DNA from: Asterias amurensis
Lineage: Eukaryota > Echinodermata > Asteroidea > Forcipulatida > Asteriidae
Length of the DNA stretch: 64,000 nucleotides
Reading direction: 5' to 3'
Assembly: GCF_032118995.1 (NCBI RefSeq)
Contig: NC_092661.1
Coordinates: 12,648,494-12,712,493, forward strand
Part shown: positions 1 to 10,925 of the stretch, piece after piece
Position numbering within the stretch: position 1 is the stretch's first letter
Layout of the letters: the number at the start of each line of letters is the position of its first letter
Notes under the pieces: generated by a model
Told to the model about the DNA's origin: nothing
Database searches by the model: none
Seen by the model: the letters and a program-made list of their open reading frames with translations, nothing else
Position numbers and translations under genes: made by a program

Positions 1-1803
1 CCTGGGTATGGAAAGCGGTGCCATATCCGACCATCAGATTACTGCTATGAACGTCTTGAACAATGACACCAAAAACTACGGACCAGCACTAGCTAGGTTG
101 AACGGCATAAGTAAGTATAATACCTCTTTTCACGAAGGATACGTGCAATGTTTTATGCGTCAACGCACGCAATAACAATCTGCTTAGTCGTTTTGATGAC
201 GTATACTGAGTGGTACATCTTGCGTGTGGTCCTATTAGTTGCACAGACAAGAAGGCAATTTATTCCATATAAGTTATAACCAAATTTTTGTCTGTTTGGT
301 ACTAGGTCATGGTTACACGCAATTCAAACATCTTTCAAAAACGAAGTAATATCGTTTCCAATGGCATTTCTATTTTTCAGGGACAACTTCTAGTAAATTT
401 TCCTTTCTTCAGTCCCAAAATAAATCAGTTAAAATAAATTTCAATTACCCATGTTTTTTCTTGGTCCTTTGTGATCTTGCCTCTAAAGGCATACTGTTAG
501 TGAAAGTTGTTGTTTTGCAGTCACCTGTGTGTATATTTTAACACAAAGGGCTAAGAAACAAAACCTGTTTGTTTGAACAGGTTCCTGGTGTGGAAAGCAG
601 TGGACTGACACATGGATCCAGGTGGATTTCCCCCGCACTGTGGACATCTACGGCCTGATCATCCAGGGACGTTACCAATCAGACGAATACGTGACGGGTT
701 TTTATCTCATGTATGGAGATGAAGAAAACTCATTGATATATTATAGTGAAAAGGTAACTGTAATAGTCAAATAAAACTCATGTCATGTTGGTTATCGATG
801 TCCCTATTTCTCCAGTTTAAAGCCATTGGACACTTTCGGTAAACAGTGTTGTCCAAAGGCCCACACTTCGTGTATCACAACTTATATAAAATAACAAACC
901 TGTGAAAGTTTAGGCTCAATCGGTCATCGGATTCGGGAGAAAATAACGGGAAAACCCACCCTTGTTTCCGCACGTTTCGCCGTGTCATGACATGTGTTTA
1001 AAATAAACCTAAAATAAACCCGTAATTCTCTACAACGAGAATTGATAATTGTTTTAATGTTTTCTCAAAAAGTAAAGCATTTCATGGAATAATATTTCAA
1101 GAGAAGTCTTTCACCATGACCTTCTGTAAACCCTGTAAGTTATTTGTAAATCGGTGAACTTTTTTTTTTTCTGTACCGAAAGTGTATAATGGCTTTAAGG
1201 TGGGAATGTCATTATGTTCATACCTTGGTAGACAGGTTGCGACCCGCCACAATCCGAAACAGAATTTCACAGATCTCACCATATTCATTAGTTGTTGTCA
1301 AGCCAAAAATGCATTCCCTTAAAAGAGCATTATCTCAGTACAAGTTCCATATACATCTACGAGAGGCCTACATGTACAGCAAATGACGAGAACAAGTTGA
1401 TATGCACTGCCAGCTCGGTATAAAATAATCATTTATTTGTATTATATTTTTATAAGTATGTTTAAAAAAAAGGTTACTGATCAGAATTAGAGTCGCAATA
1501 TTTCCCCTATAACAACTTATAACGAAATAATGAACACATGAAATTGATGTGGTGTCTACGATCTGTGTGAATGTGTGTTCGAAACAATGATTTAATATCG
1601 GTGGGAATAACTGACGAAAAACACTTATTTGTATCTTTTTGCTAATCCAGCTCTATGCATCTGGACCGAGATCTGATGGTCAAGATGTTTTGATCTCTGT
1701 CCAGACCACATCACAGAGAATGATCCAAGCAAGCATCATCCGCATAGAACCCCTGTGGAGTGACAATCCGTGCATGCGCTTCGAAATCATCAGCTGCAAC
1801 TGA
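1..1803 (+). CDS. F5/8C (discoidin-like) secreted protein, copy 1, 3' exons only
   Basis: Three coding exons are visible: 1-110, 581-753 and 1651-1803 (stop TGA 1801-1803). The GT-AG junctions keep one frame (1 base, then 0). Together they encode most of one F5/8 type C domain, a beta-sandwich fold typically used to bind carbohydrate or phospholipid outside the cell. Visible hallmarks are LGMESGAI near the start, WTDTWIQVDF, a VDIYGLIIQG strand and the closing CMRFEIISCN, which ends on the usual last cysteine of the domain. The protein stops right after the domain. The 5' exons lie left of the window; by analogy with the paralogue at 10512-18279 they should encode a signal peptide, PAN and HYR modules, but this cannot be seen. 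The first exon matches its paralogue at about four residues in five. The ligand is unknown. Confidence 0.85.
817..1198. mobile_element. Family B TTAA element
   Basis: TTAA flanks; termini AGCCATTGGACACTTTCGG and its complement. Interior: GGCTCAATCGGTCATCGG and CCGTGTCATGACA. It lies in the last intron of F5/8C copy 1. Confidence 0.85.
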
Positions 1804-3460
1804 AGACAACAGTATCAAGACGTATAGAAACCTAACGCATTCTTAAAATTAATCTTTTTCATAAAAGAGATGCATTCTTTAACAATTCTGAAACAGAAAA
1901 AAAACCTTTGCGGTCTGTGTTTATTTTCTTATAGAGAACAGTTCGATCGATCGAACTCTCGTTTAGAGAAACAAATACACTCTTAATGAGAAACTGTATG
2001 ACGGTGTTTATTTCAAATTAGACTGGTCCCCATCCTTGCGGATATCATACCCATACCCAACATAATAATTATAGGCCCTCTTCCAAACCATGGTTTCTGC
2101 TCCAGACATGGGCGTCAATAAGGGGGGGGGGGGCAGGGGGACATGTCCCCCCACCTTTTGGAGGGTGAGGGACACAATATCAAATGTCCCCCCCCCCCAC
2201 CTTTTTGACCACCTTTATCATGAAGCCCCCCCCCCCCCTCAAAATTGGCCCTAGATTGCATCACAGAGCATCTAAAAAACACATTTTTCCCGGGCCCATA
2301 ATCTGGCCCGCACCCCGAGCCGTAAAGGCTTCTCACACGCATGCTCCATCGTTGACAGATTTGCACCTCCCCCTTGAAAGAGTGGAGGGGACGTGTACCC
2401 CACCCCACCCCACCCCACTCGTTTGACCACCTTAAGCATGAAAATCGTGTTTGTGGAGCACTGGAACACAATATTCACACAGCTCATTGTTCTGTTTCGT
2501 TTGCCATTTGGCCGCTAAATGGCCTAAAGATTGCACCGCAGAGCATCTAAAAAATTTCCCGGGGCCTTGAGGCCGGAAATACATGTGGCACCCTTAGCGT
2601 CAGCTCGGAGGTCACATGCCTCTCATAAGTTCACAACGCCATACACCCCACTTGGATCGTGCAACAGTTGTAAAATGTAACACATCACTTATGTGTGAGC
2701 GTCACAAATTTCCACTTATTAATTCATAAACTGGCAATCTAACAAAATGAATATTCGCAATTGAATTGTGCTAAGATGCACGCGTCACATTTACAATGTT
2801 GTTTCAGAAGATCTTTGTGCATTACGCTTTCTCTATATTGTATTTAAATATTATATCACTAATGTAATAACCATAATAATTGATTCTGTGTTTGGTTGAA
2901 ATAAATAGCTGTTTTCATTTTAGTTTAAAACATCACGGAATGTACAGCAACAATTTTCAGAATTATCAACATTAACTTTACATCGGCATCAAACTGAATA
3001 ATGTGTAAAAACACACTTAAACATTTACAATCAATGAGCACCTACTCTATACCTTCTCTCCTTTTACAGTTTTGTATCAGAGGAATTCATTCAGACTGAT
3101 TTTTGCAAAGAAGCAAGCTGTCAATATTGACAAGTTTCAGTTATTTAGTTTAAAAAAGGAACACCTCACCTTATACCAGAAAAGAATGCAAAATAACCTT
3201 TCGTTCACATGTTTTTGGGACATTTGTTTACTTGATAAGCTGCATGTAAAAAATTGTTCAAGACAAAAATGGTATTCTGTGTATTGATAGTGTACAACTG
3301 TTGTACATTCCTTGAATAGCAGTCTTCGTATGGTGATAGTTTAATGGTTCAAGCTATAATTGTATTTTGATTTGTAAATATTAAGTGCTGTTTTGCCTAT
3401 AGTCTGCTGTTGATAAGATTTGCTTGTGTATATTAAGGTAACTTTAATTAAGGGATTTTA
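1804..3460 (+). other. 3' flank of F5/8C copy 1, partly homologous to the copy 2 flank
   Basis: No coding sequence. From about 2745 to 3460 the sequence aligns with 18555-19660 downstream of copy 2, for example GCACGCGTCACA, TTTTCATTTTAGTTTAAA and CTATAGTCTGCTGTTGATAAG shared in the same order. An AATAAA lies at 2900-2905. It could be 3' UTR or co-duplicated flank. A C/G-rich element (about 2105-2600) is present here but not in the copy 2 flank. Confidence 0.6.
2105..2600. repeat. C/G-homopolymer-rich interspersed repeat
   Basis: Runs of 8-10 C or G alternate with a phrase like TGTCCCCCCACCTTTT. The phrase CAGAGCATCTAAAAAA recurs at about 2263 and 2540, each time followed by CCCGGG-type sequence, so this is a partly duplicated element. 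Long frames on both strands here are composition artefacts. Confidence 0.6.
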
Positions 3461-3526
3461 CATACTTGATTATGTTTGATCGGTTAGATTTAATTTATGT
3501 GATATTACACTTAATATTAAAACATC

Positions 3527-4440
3527 GCAATGAATAATAGAACGCCACAGCGATTGACCGCCATAACCAATCATTAGAACTATAGAGTCATTTACTAGAA
3601 CGCCACAATGTCTTACTGAACGCCACAGCAATTGACAGCCATACAATTTAGAACGCTAGAGTCACTTACTTGAACGCCACAATTTGTCTTACTGAACGCC
3701 ACAGCGATTGTCCGCCATATCATTAGAACTCTAGAGTCACCTACTAGAACGCCACAATGTCTTACTGAAAGCCACGGCGATTGTCCGCCATATCATTATA
3801 ACTATAGAGTCACTTAATTACTAGAACGCCACAATGTCACTTAACTGAACGCAACAGCAATTGACAGCCATACCATTAGAACGCTAGAACCACTTACTTG
3901 AACGCCACAATGTCTTACTGAACGCCACGGCGATTGTCCGCCATATCATTAGAACTATAGAGTCACTTACTAGAACGCCACAATGTCACTTTACTGAACG
4001 CCACAGCAATTGACAGCCATACCATTAGAACGCTAGAACCACCTACTTGAGCACAACAATGTCTTACTGAACGCCACAGCGATTGTCCGCCGTATCATTA
4101 GAACGCCAGAACCACTTACTTGAGCATGAGCACAACAATGTCTTACTGAACGCCACAGCGATTGTCCGCCGTATCATTAGAACTATACAATCACTAACTA
4201 TAACGCCACAATGTCTTACTGAACGTCACAGCAATAGGATACTTTTGAATGCTAGGTGGCAGCAGACTTATCAGGTAAATGTCCATTGTTTACGTAGTTC
4301 TGAGCATGCGCACATGACCGAGAACAATGGATTTTACCTGGTAAGTCTGCTGACCAAGCGTCCCGAAAGTCGTCTATTGACCACCATAACGAATCATTAT
4401 ACAATGCTACAGGGACTAACTTGAACGCCACAGCTATTTA
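3527..4440. repeat. ~74-bp tandem satellite, about 9-10 imperfect units
   Basis: The unit contains GAACGCCACAATGTCTTACT, then GAACGCCACAGCGATTG, then TAGAACTATAGAGTCACTTA. CGCCACAAT recurs at 3601, 3675, 3750 and onward. Units differ by point changes and small indels. A foldback (about 4258-4353) interrupts the array, and a degenerate unit resumes at about 4385-4440. Confidence 0.85.
4258..4353. repeat. Short foldback inside the satellite
   Basis: Arms GCAGACTTATCAGGTAAATG and its near-complement end-to-end (GGATTTTACCTGGTAAGTCTGC) surround CATTGTTTACGTAGTTCTGAGCATGCG-type spacer. It looks like a small inverted-repeat insertion into one satellite unit. Confidence 0.65.
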
Positions 4441-4808
4441 AAGGCAGTGGACACTATTGGTAATTACTCAAAATAATTATTAGCACAAAACCTTTCTTGG
4501 TGACGAGTAATGGGGAGAGGTTGATGGTATAAACCATTGTGAGAAACGGCTCCCTCTGAAGTGCCATAGTTTTCGAGAAAGAAGTAATTTTCCACGGATT
4601 TGATTTCGAGACCTCAAGTTTAGAACCTGAGGTATCGAAATCAACCATCTAAACGCACACAACTTCGTGTGACAAGGGGGTTTTCTTCTTTCATTATTAT
4701 CTTGCAACTGTGATGACCGATTGAGCTCAAATTTTCATGCATATGTTGAGATACACTAACTGCGAAGGCTAGTCTTTTACCATTACCAATAGTGTCCACT
4801 GCCTTTAA
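4438..4808. mobile_element. Family A TTAA inverted-repeat element (MITE-like), full copy
   Basis: Bounded by TTAA on both sides. Terminal inverted repeats begin AGGCAGTGGACACTATTGG and run into TAATTACTC. The interior holds GAAACGGCTCCCTCTGAAG and a GAGACCTCA/TGAGGTCTC-type palindrome. No transposase is encoded, so it must depend on another element. TTAA target duplication fits piggyBac-like or Kolobok-like enzymes. Confidence 0.85.
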
Positions 4809-5254
4809 TTCGAGTGTGAAAGAGAGTTGAATATGCTAAGGCCCATCTGCCCCTTTGAAATGCATTCTTGTTTTGTGGGTATTGGCTTTTTCGTGGAAAT
4901 GTTATCTTTGCTTTTGGCCATCAAGCTGATTGGTTTAGTTCATGATGTTATAGTATGGACAATTAAATACTCATGAATATTCAAATTTCTTTTTTTAATA
5001 CTATTACTATGTTCCTGCGCGTCTGTCTGAACAATCTAACGGGTCATTATGACACAATATTCGGGGTCCGAACCTAACAAAATAATACGACTTACCTATG
5101 CAACAATCCTGTTTACTAGCTCCCCCTGACATGCACGGACTTGAGATAGAATATCATGCCTATGAATTTTTTAATAGATGTTAAATTTGCACATGGGGAT
5201 AACGATTACCCCCTTATAGGTTTTACACATAACCAATGAGTGTGTAGCACTGTG

Positions 5255-5350
5255 TACTCCCGAGTTCGGTGGGGGGAAAAATCACAGGCATTTTACTCAT
5301 TTAGGATTCGAACCAATGACACCTGCAATTCCAGAGCAGTGTCTTACCAA
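5255..5350 (-). repeat. tRNA-like SINE head (fragment)
   Basis: On the minus strand a B-box-like GGTTCGAATCC-type motif (seen here as GGATTCGAACC) is preceded by an A-box-like region near 5340. No body or tail is recognisable. It is not a folded functional tRNA. Confidence 0.5.
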
Positions 5351-5575
5351 TAGACCCTTCCCATGAATTATGTAAATTGCACATAGCGCGTGCGCACTAA
5401 CGTTTTGGTTGGCAAAATGAGGGAACATCGTGCTGTTTTGTACACGGCTAATGGGTGCGTGACGCAGACTCGATTGCGCGTCTGCTTAGTGCACAACTCT
5501 ATGGCGTTTGCCAACCAACAGGGTCTGTACGCATGCGTGAATGTGATTAGCATATTTCATGGGAAGGGTCCATTA
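5351..5575. mobile_element. Family H inverted-repeat element, full copy
   Basis: Ends TAGACCCTTCCCATGAA and TTCATGGGAAGGGTCCATTA are inverted repeats, with TA at each edge suggesting a TA target. The interior (GTTTTGGTTGGCAAA, GTTGTGCACTAAGCAGACG-like) is shared, inverted, with 25961-26184. Confidence 0.75.
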
Positions 5576-5851
5576 GACCATCGAGATTGCCCGATAGGTA
5601 TAGAGAGACAGTTGATCGGTTGACAATGATTAATCATAAGGGGACCCCGCTTGAGTTTTTCCATAATATTAGAGAACAAAGAAGGTGCAAGATGAGTTTG
5701 TAATGGGCACGTTGGACGCCATTTTCGCAAACCTGTTTTATTAGAGAGCAGAGAGTTGCTGTTAAAAACATAACACGTTATTCATAGGCTGTTAAAATAA
5801 CCCAAATGTCATAATGGTGTCAGTTGGACGCCCAAGATTGTGCAGTGGTGT

Positions 5852-6248
5852 TTAAGGCAGTGGACACTATTGGTAATTACTCAAAATAATTGTTAGCATA
5901 AAAACTAACTTGGAAACAAGCAATGGAGAGCTGTTGATAGTATACAACATTGTGAGAAACGGCTCCCTCTGAAATAACGTAGTTTTTGAGAAAGAAGTAA
6001 TTTCTCACTAGAATTTGTGAACTGATTTCAAGACCTCGGCTGAGGTCTCGAATTCAAGCATCTGGGAGCACACAATTTCGTGCGGCAAGGGTGTTTTTTT
6101 CTTACACCATTCTCTCGCAACTACGACGACCAATTAAGTTAAAATTTTCACAGGTTTGTTATTTTATGAATATTTTTTTTTAATGTTGAGAAACACCAAG
6201 TGCGAAGACTGGTCTTTGACAATAACCAAAGGTGTCCAGTGCCTTTAA
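5852..6248. mobile_element. Family A TTAA element
   Basis: TTAA on both sides, with the family A termini and GAAACGGCTCCCTCTGAA core. The right half has a T-rich expansion. Confidence 0.8.
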
Positions 6249-6526
6249 TTAAACTCGTCATCATGCGTTGTTGCTTTCGCCGCATTTGTACTCAAGGACA
6301 AACCACAGCTACAAAGAGTTTTGATCGTATTTACCTTTTACGGGTGTGTGGATAAATGGTTGATTAATAACAGGCCTGTTTGTCCTTGGAGTGCGGCTAT
6401 AGAATATGCCTAATTGTTTTAATAGGCCTACAGCCTGCGTCAACCTCTCTGCCTAATCGGGTGGTCTTAATAATGCTTTGAAAATGTGGAAACTGTGAAT
6501 CATAATCCTGTACTTTCATGTCTGTG

Positions 6527-6920
6527 TTAAAGGCAGTGGACACTATTGGTAATTACTCAAAATATTTATTATATGGCATAAAACATTTCCAGGTGACGAT
6601 TAATGGGGAGAAGTTGATGGTATAAAACATTGTGAGAAACGGCTCCCTCCGAAGGGCCATAGTATTCGAGAAAGAAGTAATTTTCCACGAATTTGATTTC
6701 GAGACCTCAGATTTAGAACTTGAGATCTCAAAATCAACCATCTAAACGCACACAACTTCGTGTGACAAGGGTGTTTTTTCTTTCTTTCATCATTATCTCG
6801 CAAGTTCGATGACCGATTGAGCTCAAATTTTCACAGGTTTGTTATCTTATGCATGTGTTGACATACACAAACTGTGACGGCTAGTCTTTGACAACTACCA
6901 ATAGTGTCCACTGCCTTTAA
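6527..6920. mobile_element. Family A TTAA element, full copy
   Basis: Intact TTAA flanks and both terminal repeats. The right TTAA (6917-6920) is shared with the next element. Confidence 0.85.
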
Positions 6921-7293
6921 AGGAAATGGACACGTCTTTTCTTCTGTGTGTATCTTAACATTATGCATATCTAACAAATCTGTGAAAGTTTGGACTCATT
7001 AATTATGGGCCGTCGACGTTGCGAGAGAATAACGAAAGAAAAAAAAAACCCTTGTTGCATAAGTTGTGTGATTTCAGATGCCTTGAATTCGAGACCTCAG
7101 CTGAGGTCTCGAATTCAATTCAAATATTTTAGTGAACAATAATTGTTTCTTTCTTTAAAAACTACATTACTTCAGAGGCAGCCATTTTTCACAAAGTCTT
7201 ATACTATCAATAGCTCTACATTGCTCGTTCCCAAGTAAGTTTTTATGATAACAATTATGTTGATTAGTTACCAATAGTGCCCGGTGCCTTTAA
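6917..7293. mobile_element. Family A-related TTAA element, inverted orientation
   Basis: Begins TTAAAGGAAATGGACACG and ends GTGCCTTTAA; the interior is family A read in the opposite direction, with a GAATTCGAGACCTCAGCTGAGGTCTCGAATTC-type perfect palindrome at its centre (about 7083-7117). It abuts 6527-6920 with one shared TTAA. Confidence 0.75.
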
Positions 7294-7526
7294 ACTACAC
7301 GCTCAATGTTTCCTAATAACCACGTATCTTTATAACAGTCAATGATGAAATCATTAAATTGTAAAAAGAAAAAAAAAACCTTGCAAGAGCACCCGACTCA
7401 CTCATAAGTATTAATTTAGGTATTTGTTTATGTAATTTCAGAACCCAGATTATGCGCTATTTAACCTAATACAACACATTTTCTACGTGTTTCCAGCGTA
7501 CGGTGTTTACTAATCCAAGGAAGACT

Positions 7527-7909
7527 TTAAAGCAATGGACACCATTGGTAATCACTCAAAATAATTATTAGCATAAAACCTCACTTGGTACCGAGTAATG
7601 GGGAGAGGTTGATAGTATAAACCAATGTGTGAGAAACGGCTCCCTCTGAAGTAACGTAGTTTTCGAGAAAGAAGTAATTTTACACAAATTTGTTTTCGAG
7701 ACCCCCCAGACTTAGAATTTGAGGTCTCGAAATCAAGCATCTGAAAGCACACAGCTTGGTCTGACAAGGGTGTTTTTACTTTCATAGTTATCTCGTAACT
7801 TCGACGACCAACTGAGCTAAAATTTCAAAGGTTTGTTATGCATAAGTTGAGATATACCAAGTGAGAAGACTGGTCTTTGACAATATACCAAAGTGTCCAG
7901 TGTCTTTAA
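7527..7909. mobile_element. Family A TTAA element
   Basis: TTAA flanks at both ends with slightly diverged termini (AAGCAATGGACACCATTGG). Confidence 0.8.
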
Positions 7910-8495
7910 ACAAAGCATCAACACATTAAACAAAGGCTGTCCACGTTTCACAGGTTGTTGTCTTGGAAACATAACAGCCACCTTAAGACATTATTAAGAC
8001 CATTATTTCTTTCACGGCTGTATGGTTGGATAATTGAACAAGAATGGCCGGTCTGGCCTTGGACTTGCCACTATAGAATAAACCACAACTCCCTTCTATC
8101 TGTTAGATTCACCGCGTGCTGTTGTCATGGAAACAAAATACAATAATACACATATCAATAACATTTTAATTAAAAATTTCACGAGTATGAGGACAGCAAC
8201 TTGAATTAGGAAAAGACCCCTCTGCCCTTGAAGATTTTTTTCATTGTTAGCAGGTGCTGGCTTCGACAGGGTAAAACAATTGTTGGTATAGCCAACAAGC
8301 CTCGTACACGCTCAGTATGTTAAATAATTTGAATGTCACACAAAGTCAAGATATATACTTAATCGAATTGTTTTAACATGGTTTTACAGACAATGTTTAC
8401 TGTTGTTTTAACTCAATAATTCAATTCATTATAGTCACTATTAAATTGTATCTTTAAACATTACACAACCGGTATCCATTGCGGACCAGCTTACA

Positions 8496-8657
8496 TTATA
8501 CAATTGTTGCACGATGTGACGGGGTCCATGGCATTTTGTACACCCGAGGGGAAATGGCACCCGAGGCGAAGCCTCGGGTGCCAGTTCCCCTCGAGGGTGT
8601 ACAAAACCCATGGACCCCAATCACAGCGTGCAACAATTGTTTTGTTATACCTTTGTA
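8496..8657. repeat. Long hairpin: ~75-bp arms around GAGGCGAAGCCTC
   Basis: The arms run from TACAATTGTTGCACG and GGGGTCCATGGCATTTTG through CACCCGAGGGGAAATGGCAC and back through their complements, with only a few mismatches and almost no loop. Sequence to about 8958 (GTATAACAATAC-like end) may belong to the same element. Overlapping frames of 159 and 166 aa across this area lack any recognisable domain and are read-through of the repeat. Confidence 0.8.
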
Positions 8658-8959
8658 TAATAATGGTATTCCTCTTCTCGAAGTTCTGTTGTTATCTTCA
8701 AACATTATTACGACGGGGTATTCATTGTTTAATAAGCAGACGAACAAGAAACAATTCTTTACTGTTCCCTCGAACCCGCGTGTGTTTCGTACACAGCGCT
8801 GGAAATCGAACAACACTGGGAACGATCAACGTGATGTACACCGGTGTACATCACTTTTCATGTTACCCGACCCCGAGCCATGTAACATGCGTTTCTGTTG
8901 CACGTCACGTGATTGGTTCTCGACCAATCAAACTTCACAGTTTGTTACCGAGGTATAAC

Positions 8960-9256
8960 AATACAATTTGTACACAAATTAAAACTCGTATTGCGTGTCA
9001 ATAAATCACTTCATAAAATATCATAATCGTTTGACCAATCTTCTTTGTGTCATTTCGCTTAAAAGAACATTCCTAAACACATTGATTGATACCAGTCTAA
9101 TTCTTTTACCATTCTGTAGGTTTCTTATTGGGGAAGTATTGATTATTGAACAGTTCACCGTACAACGAACCTCTGACTGGACGGTTCACAATTCAGTCAA
9201 AAATAATTTTACGTATTAAAGTAAACATTCAGCATGCGCCGTTTTGTTTCCACATT
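8960..9256. other. Unassigned spacer
   Basis: AT-rich sequence with no gene, splice pattern or repeat that I recognise. Confidence 0.5.
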
Positions 9257-9441
9257 TGGTGTATCTCAACGTATGCACTAGTAAATCAATTGGTCGTCGA
9301 AGTTGCGAGATATTAATGGAAGAATAAAACACCCTTGCTTTCATGCTTGATTTCAAGACCTCACAATGTTTTTCACTATCAACAGCTCTCCACTGCTCGT
9401 TACCAAGTAATTTTTTATGCTAACAATTATTTTGAGTATAA
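9257..9441. mobile_element. Family A fragment, inverted
   Basis: GGTGTATCTCAAC through CAATTATTTTGAGTA in the reverse family A order; both ends and part of the middle are missing. Confidence 0.65.
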
Positions 9442-9820
9442 ACACCAACAAACATCAGCGCATAATAGTGCCAGATTATATTGCAAGTTGGGTTGTGCTA
9501 CAGTTGGACAAAAAAGGCGCTCAGCAACCAAGTGACGGATAAACCTGGTCTCTAATAAGCAAACAAGTAACCCTTTTTATTTTCGAAATGTTTTCCTTTT
9601 TTCCCTTCTAAATTCCAAGTTGATTTGTTGACTATATCTGATGGGTTCAATATCAATATGAAAGACGCACTAAAAATGTAAACGTGATTTTCACTTTGAT
9701 GCATACACTTCTCGGCTCAGTAAAATAACCAACACATAATACTACGAAGTACTGATAAACTTGTTCCCCAAAATAGAAAAAAAACAACAGCAAACGATAC
9801 ACACGATTATCATTAAACCT
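9442..9820. other. Unassigned spacer
   Basis: No gene or repeat recognised; A/T-rich with short poly-A runs. Confidence 0.5.
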
Positions 9821-9824
9821 TACT

Positions 9825-10027
9825 TGACTTCGAAATCAAGCATCTGAAAGCACATAACTTCAACTGATAAGGGTGTTTTTTTTTTTCTTTCATTATTTTT
9901 TTTCTCGCAACTTCGACGACCGATTGAGCTCAAATTTTCACAGGTTTGTTATTTAATGCATATGTTGAGATACACCAACTGTGAAGGCTAGTCTTTGACA
10001 ATTACCAATAGTGTCCAGTGTCTTTAA
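9825..10027. mobile_element. Family A right half
   Basis: Only the half from CGAAATCAAGCATCTGAAAG to the terminal TTAA (10024-10027) remains. Confidence 0.7.
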
Positions 10028-10511
10028 ACTTATGTCATTGAATAATATAACTAGCAGTAGTCTCCTCCAATCAAGCTTTGTGCGTAACCATGACGTTTTT
10101 CTTCCGACTCTCGCCTTGTCTTTCAAGTCCAGGGAAAAAACATTTTGTTTTAAAGGTACGATCCCCCTTGTAATGTAGCCTTTTCAGCACCAATGGATAT
10201 CAGTAAACGTCACTATTTAAAAAGTGCAGGCAAGGCACGACGTGTTTTTGAATGTAAAATGTTTAGAGCTGAAATATGAAAGATTTACGAAGTATTTTAT
10301 CACAAACAAGACTATTCCAAGTGTTATCTACCAAATGAAAACAACGTAATGTATTCAGATATTGACTATAGAAGACATTCGACACCCCTGCTTTATTATT
10401 GACCATTCCTCCTGAGTGATATTACTCCGCCAGTGATTTTGAGCACTGCGTCATTTCCACTTTTGAGCTGGTATGGTGTCAACCGGTTGTGGAAAGACAC
10501 ACCAGAACAAT
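10028..10511 (+). other. Upstream region of the PAN-HYR-F5/8C gene
   Basis: Non-coding sequence before the start; should contain the promoter, but no TATA box or other confident element was seen. Confidence 0.4.
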
Positions 10512-10925
10512 ATGAAAGTTCTGATATCGTTCACCATTGCGATGGTAGCCTGGATGTCCTACGAGGCATCAGCGACAGGTAAATGCAAAATCGGGTCCCA
10601 TGGAACCATTTATGTGCCACAACAGCACCGCACATTGATTGGTCACTCATTTCAAAATCACTCGGGGACAGTTCGGTTCAAATGTATGATGCTTTGCTCA
10701 AGGCACAGTCGCTGTATGTCATTCAATCACAATGACGTCAGTGGCATCTGTCAGCTCAACGACGCCAGCAAGGAGGAATTCCCAGAGAGTTACAAGCAAG
10801 ACGACGGCTTTTCCTACTTCGGTGTCTCATCAAATAAAGTCAAACCACTCCCTGAAGAAACGACGATGACAATCATCAAAACAAATCAAGAAACGTCACA
10901 AGCCCAAGCAGCATCGACTGAACAA
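10512..10925 (+). CDS. Exon 1 of the PAN-HYR-F5/8C gene: signal peptide and PAN module
   Basis: This exon carries the signal peptide, the whole PAN/apple-like module and the start of the Thr-rich linker. It ends in phase 0 at a GTAAGT donor (10926). Reading on past the donor gives about 20 more residues before a stop, which is intron read-through rather than coding. Confidence 0.8.

Noticed and set aside
2115-2471. Pro/Gly-rich frames on both strands
   Set aside because: They come from C and G homopolymers in an interspersed repeat.
3527-4440. CRISPR-like array
   Set aside because: Units are contiguous and diverged with no unique spacers, and the genome is clearly eukaryotic; it is a satellite.
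8479-9004. Overlapping 159- and 166-codon frames
   Set aside because: They cross a long hairpin and overlap on the same strand in different frames, with no domain, no codon pattern and no splice support.
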